A stretch of DNA of 8,041 bases from Nitrosomonadaceae bacterium (GTDB lineage Bacteria > Pseudomonadota > Gammaproteobacteria > Burkholderiales > Nitrosomonadaceae): contig CAKKRO010000124.1 in NCBI GenBank assembly GCA_919902625.1, positions 1 to 8,041 of the forward strand. Direction: 5' to 3'. Below are positions 5,745 through 8,041 of this stretch, one piece after another. Position 1 is the first letter of the stretch. Each line of letters starts with the position of its first letter. A model generated the notes under the pieces. That model ran no database searches, was not told where the DNA came from, and was given only the letters and a program-made list of their open reading frames with translations. The position numbers were made by a program, and so were the translations under genes.

Positions 5745-7454
5745 ATGCGCGTCTCGCAATTTTTCATTTCGACACTTAAAGAAGCACCCACTGAAGCGGA
5801 ACTTATCAGTCACAAGCTGATGTTGCGTGCTGGATTGATCAAGCGTTTGGGCAGTGGATTATATACCTGGATGCCATTAGGCCTAAGAATACTACGGAAA
5901 ATTGAAAATATTGTTCGTGAAGAAATGAATAAAAGTGGTGCCATAGAAGTTCTAATGCCTGCTATACAGCCGGCAGAATTGTGGCAGGAAACAGGCAGAT
6001 GGAATGTGTTCGGACCACAAATGCTAAAAATTAAAGATCGTCATGAACATGATTTTTGTTTTGGTCCAACTCATGAGGAAATCATTACCGATATAGCACG
6101 TAGAGAAATCAAGAGCTATCGCCAGTTACCCCTTAATTTCTATCAAATACAAACAAAATTTCGTGATGAAATCCGGCCTCGTTTTGGTGTAATGCGAGCA
6201 CGAGAATTCTTGATGAAGGATGCTTATTCATTCCACACGAATGAAAATAGCCTGATACAAACTTATCAGCTCATGTATGAAACTTATAACCGTATTTTTA
6301 CACGCCTCGGATTGAAATTCCGCGCTGTAGCCGCTGATACTGGCGCAATAGGAGGTAGCGGCTCGCATGAATTTCATGTTTTAGCAGAATCGGGAGAGGA
6401 TGCCATCGCATTTTGCCCTGATTCAGATTATGCCGCCAATATTGAACTGGCCAGATCTCTACTGCCCCAACAAGAACGGAGCATACCCGATGGCATCATG
6501 CAAAAAGTCTCGACACCTAATAAAAAAACCTGCGCAGAAGTGGCAGATTTTCTAAATATCCCGTTACAGAAAACCGTAAAAACCCTTGCGGTGAAAGCCA
6601 ATGATAAAATATTTTTATTACTTTTACGTGGCGATCATCAGCTCAATGAACTAAAAGTCAGGAAAATACCTTTCTTATCTGAATTTCAAATGGCCAATGA
6701 AGAGGATATTCTACAAGCGACTGGAACGATACCTGGATATATTGGCCCTGTTGGTTTGGAGGCTTGTATCATTGCGGATCAAGCCGTCATGGGCATGAGT
6801 GATTTTGTTTGTGGCGCCAATGAAGAAGACTTTCACCTGACTCAGGTGAATTTTAACCGCGACCTCAAGCTACCCGATCATGTTCTCGATATCAGAAATG
6901 TTGTTTCAGGCGATGCTTCTCCAGACGGCAAAGGAAAACTGGAGATCTGCCGCGGCATTGAGGTAGGGCATATTTTCCAATTGCGCACAAAATATTCTGA
7001 AACCATGAAAGCCAGCTATCTCGACGAATCAGGTCAAACCCAATATATGGAAATGGGTTGCTATGGCATTGGCATTTCACGCATTGTTGCTGCTGCCATT
7101 GAACAGAATCACGATGAGCATGGCATTATTTTTCCAACTGCCATAGCGCCTTTTCAACTCGTAATCATACCGATTGGCCTGCAAAAAAACATTCAGGTAA
7201 AAAATGCTGTGGAAAAACTATACAAACAATTCTCGGATGCTCAAATTGAAGTGTTGCTGGATGATCGAGACGAACGGCTTGGTGTCATGTTTGCCGATAT
7301 GGAGTTAATCGGCATTCCGCATCGAATTGTTATTGGAGAGCGGGGACTGAAGCAATCAGTCATTGAATATCAAGGACGAAAAGATCAAGCTTCCCAAGCA
7401 GTGCCTATCGACGAAATTTTCTCATTTGTAATGACTAAATTATGTACAAATTAA
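5745..7454 (+). CDS. proS: Prolyl-tRNA synthetase, bacterial type with editing domain
   Basis: This class II synthetase charges tRNA-Pro with proline in the cytoplasm. Seen here in 569 residues: MRVSQFFISTLKEAP at the N-terminus, the class II core with SGLYTWMPLGLRIL (37-50), FCFGPTHEE (104-112) and motif 2 around FRDEIRPRFGVMRAREF (139-155), then an inserted INS editing domain (about 220-400) with Lys279 at the same number as the E. coli residue needed for clearing Ala-tRNA-Pro. Motif 3 is GIGISRIVAAAIEQ (441-454), and the C-terminal anticodon-binding domain includes LLDDRDERLGVMFADMELIG. The length is that of the bacterial form. The start at 5745 is preferred to the in-frame ATG at 5733: family members begin MR(V/A)SQFF, and GGA lies 6 bases before it, whereas 5733 has no ribosome binding site. 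Its 3' end overlaps the next gene by 13 bases. Confidence 0.97.
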   Translation: MRVSQFFISTLKEAPTEAELISHKLMLRAGLIKRLGSGLYTWMPLGLRILRKIENIVREEMNKSGAIEVLMPAIQPAELWQETGRWNVFGPQMLKIKDRHEHDFCFGPTHEEIITDIARREIKSYRQLPLNFYQIQTKFRDEIRPRFGVMRAREFLMKDAYSFHTNENSLIQTYQLMYETYNRIFTRLGLKFRAVAADTGAIGGSGSHEFHVLAESGEDAIAFCPDSDYAANIELARSLLPQQERSIPDGIMQKVSTPNKKTCAEVADFLNIPLQKTVKTLAVKANDKIFLLLLRGDHQLNELKVRKIPFLSEFQMANEEDILQATGTIPGYIGPVGLEACIIADQAVMGMSDFVCGANEEDFHLTQVNFNRDLKLPDHVLDIRNVVSGDASPDGKGKLEICRGIEVGHIFQLRTKYSETMKASYLDESGQTQYMEMGCYGIGISRIVAAAIEQNHDEHGIIFPTAIAPFQLVIIPIGLQKNIQVKNAVEKLYKQFSDAQIEVLLDDRDERLGVMFADMELIGIPHRIVIGERGLKQSVIEYQGRKDQASQAVPIDEIFSFVMTKLCTN

Positions 7455-8038
7455 CCGGTTCCATCCTACTTTTGTTATTCTCAAATTTGATACATGCGAA
7501 TAATCAGCGTTATGAGCAACTTGCAGCCAGCATTCAAACCATCATACTTCACGAAACCAGTGATCAGGCAGTTTCGTACATTGAGTATGCCGCCATGGCT
7601 GACAGCATCACATGGCTTGTTAGCATGAGCCGCCGGTTAGAAAAATTTATACCCGATCTGATAGAGCGCGAGGAATTTCTCAGAACCGTTTATTATGAAG
7701 CAACGCGTGCAGGACTTGATCCTCAACTGGTGTTAAGCGTCATTCAAGTTGAAAGCGGTTTTAAGAAATATGCCATTTCCCGCTCAGGCGCACGCGGCTA
7801 TATGCAAATCATGCCATTCTGGATTGAAGTCATTGGTCATCAAGACCACAATCTCTTCCATCTGCGCGCTAATTTACGTTATGGATGCACGATTCTGCGC
7901 CATTATCTTGATAAAGAAAAAGGCAATTATATCCGTGCCCTTGGACGGTATAACGGCAGCCTTGGTGAAGTAACTTACCCGCAACTCGTATTTGATAAAT
8001 GGGCGAGTACTTGGCGATATGCCGCATCATCGTCTTGA
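7442..8038 (+). CDS. Small secreted lytic transglycosylase (SLT domain)
   Basis: This 198-residue protein is predicted to cleave the MurNAc-GlcNAc bond of peptidoglycan in the periplasm, forming 1,6-anhydro ends. Seen here: a signal peptide (hydrophobic 7-17, cleavage after IHA at 17-19), a helical region of unknown role (20-80), then the SLT domain with catalytic Glu104 in VESGF, GYMQIMP (119-125) and RYNGS (169-173), matching the ES, GLMQI and AYNGG signatures. Tyr replaces the usual Leu in GLMQI, and Arg replaces Ala in AYN. There is no lipobox cysteine at the cleavage site, so it is probably soluble rather than a lipoprotein. The ATG lies inside the end of proS (13-base overlap) and has no clear ribosome binding site, suggesting translation coupled to proS. 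It ends with two in-frame stops, TGA then TAG. Confidence 0.92.
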   Translation: MYKLTGSILLLLFSNLIHANNQRYEQLAASIQTIILHETSDQAVSYIEYAAMADSITWLVSMSRRLEKFIPDLIEREEFLRTVYYEATRAGLDPQLVLSVIQVESGFKKYAISRSGARGYMQIMPFWIEVIGHQDHNLFHLRANLRYGCTILRHYLDKEKGNYIRALGRYNGSLGEVTYPQLVFDKWASTWRYAASSS

Positions 8039-8041
8039 TAG

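Noticed and set aside
5564..5779. A 71-codon plus-strand frame running from the intergenic region into proS.
   Set aside because: It has no ribosome binding site or family resemblance and overlaps the proS start in another frame.

Overview
This window most likely comes from an ammonia-oxidising betaproteobacterium of the Nitrosomonas type. The strongest pointer is the di-heme cytochrome c peroxidase. From memory it matches the well-studied Nitrosomonas europaea enzyme almost throughout, including the mature N-terminus and the tail LPILPPSNN. The short Hfq with an RKEH rim, the hfq-hflX-hflK-hflC order and the divergent rppH / proS-transglycosylase pair are also typical of Betaproteobacteria. 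By eye the DNA is moderately AT-rich, with no sign of mobile elements, CRISPR arrays, tRNAs or rRNAs. All seven genes look intact.

Layout. From 1 to 3519, on the minus strand, lies the tight operon hfq-hflX-hflK-hflC (read right to left): an RNA chaperone, a ribosome-associated GTPase, and the two SPFH membrane proteins that regulate FtsH. The spacers are 15, 21 and 0 bases. From 3520 to 3796 is a leader region with a candidate hfq promoter, a leader hairpin and a long hairpin behind the peroxidase gene. From 3797 to 4789 (minus) is the periplasmic peroxidase. From 4790 to 4973 is a short region with two terminator-like hairpins in series, both on the minus strand. From 4974 to 5534 (minus) is rppH, the RNA 5'-pyrophosphohydrolase. 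From 5535 to 5744 is a divergent intergenic region containing inverted repeats. From 5745 to 8038 (plus) are proS and an overlapping small lytic transglycosylase gene.

How they fit together. Two genes act on RNA fate (hfq, rppH), one on translation fidelity and supply (proS), one on stalled ribosomes (hflX), two on membrane protein quality control (hflK, hflC), one on periplasmic peroxide removal, and one on murein. This is a conserved housekeeping neighbourhood rather than a defence or accessory island, and I see no new multi-gene system. The most interesting material is non-coding. A near-perfect intrinsic terminator with a competing alternative hairpin sits directly before the ribosome binding site of the peroxidase gene, which would suit transcription attenuation. 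A weak hairpin with an A-rich loop abuts the hfq ribosome binding site and could serve Hfq autoregulation. Both are inferences from sequence alone.
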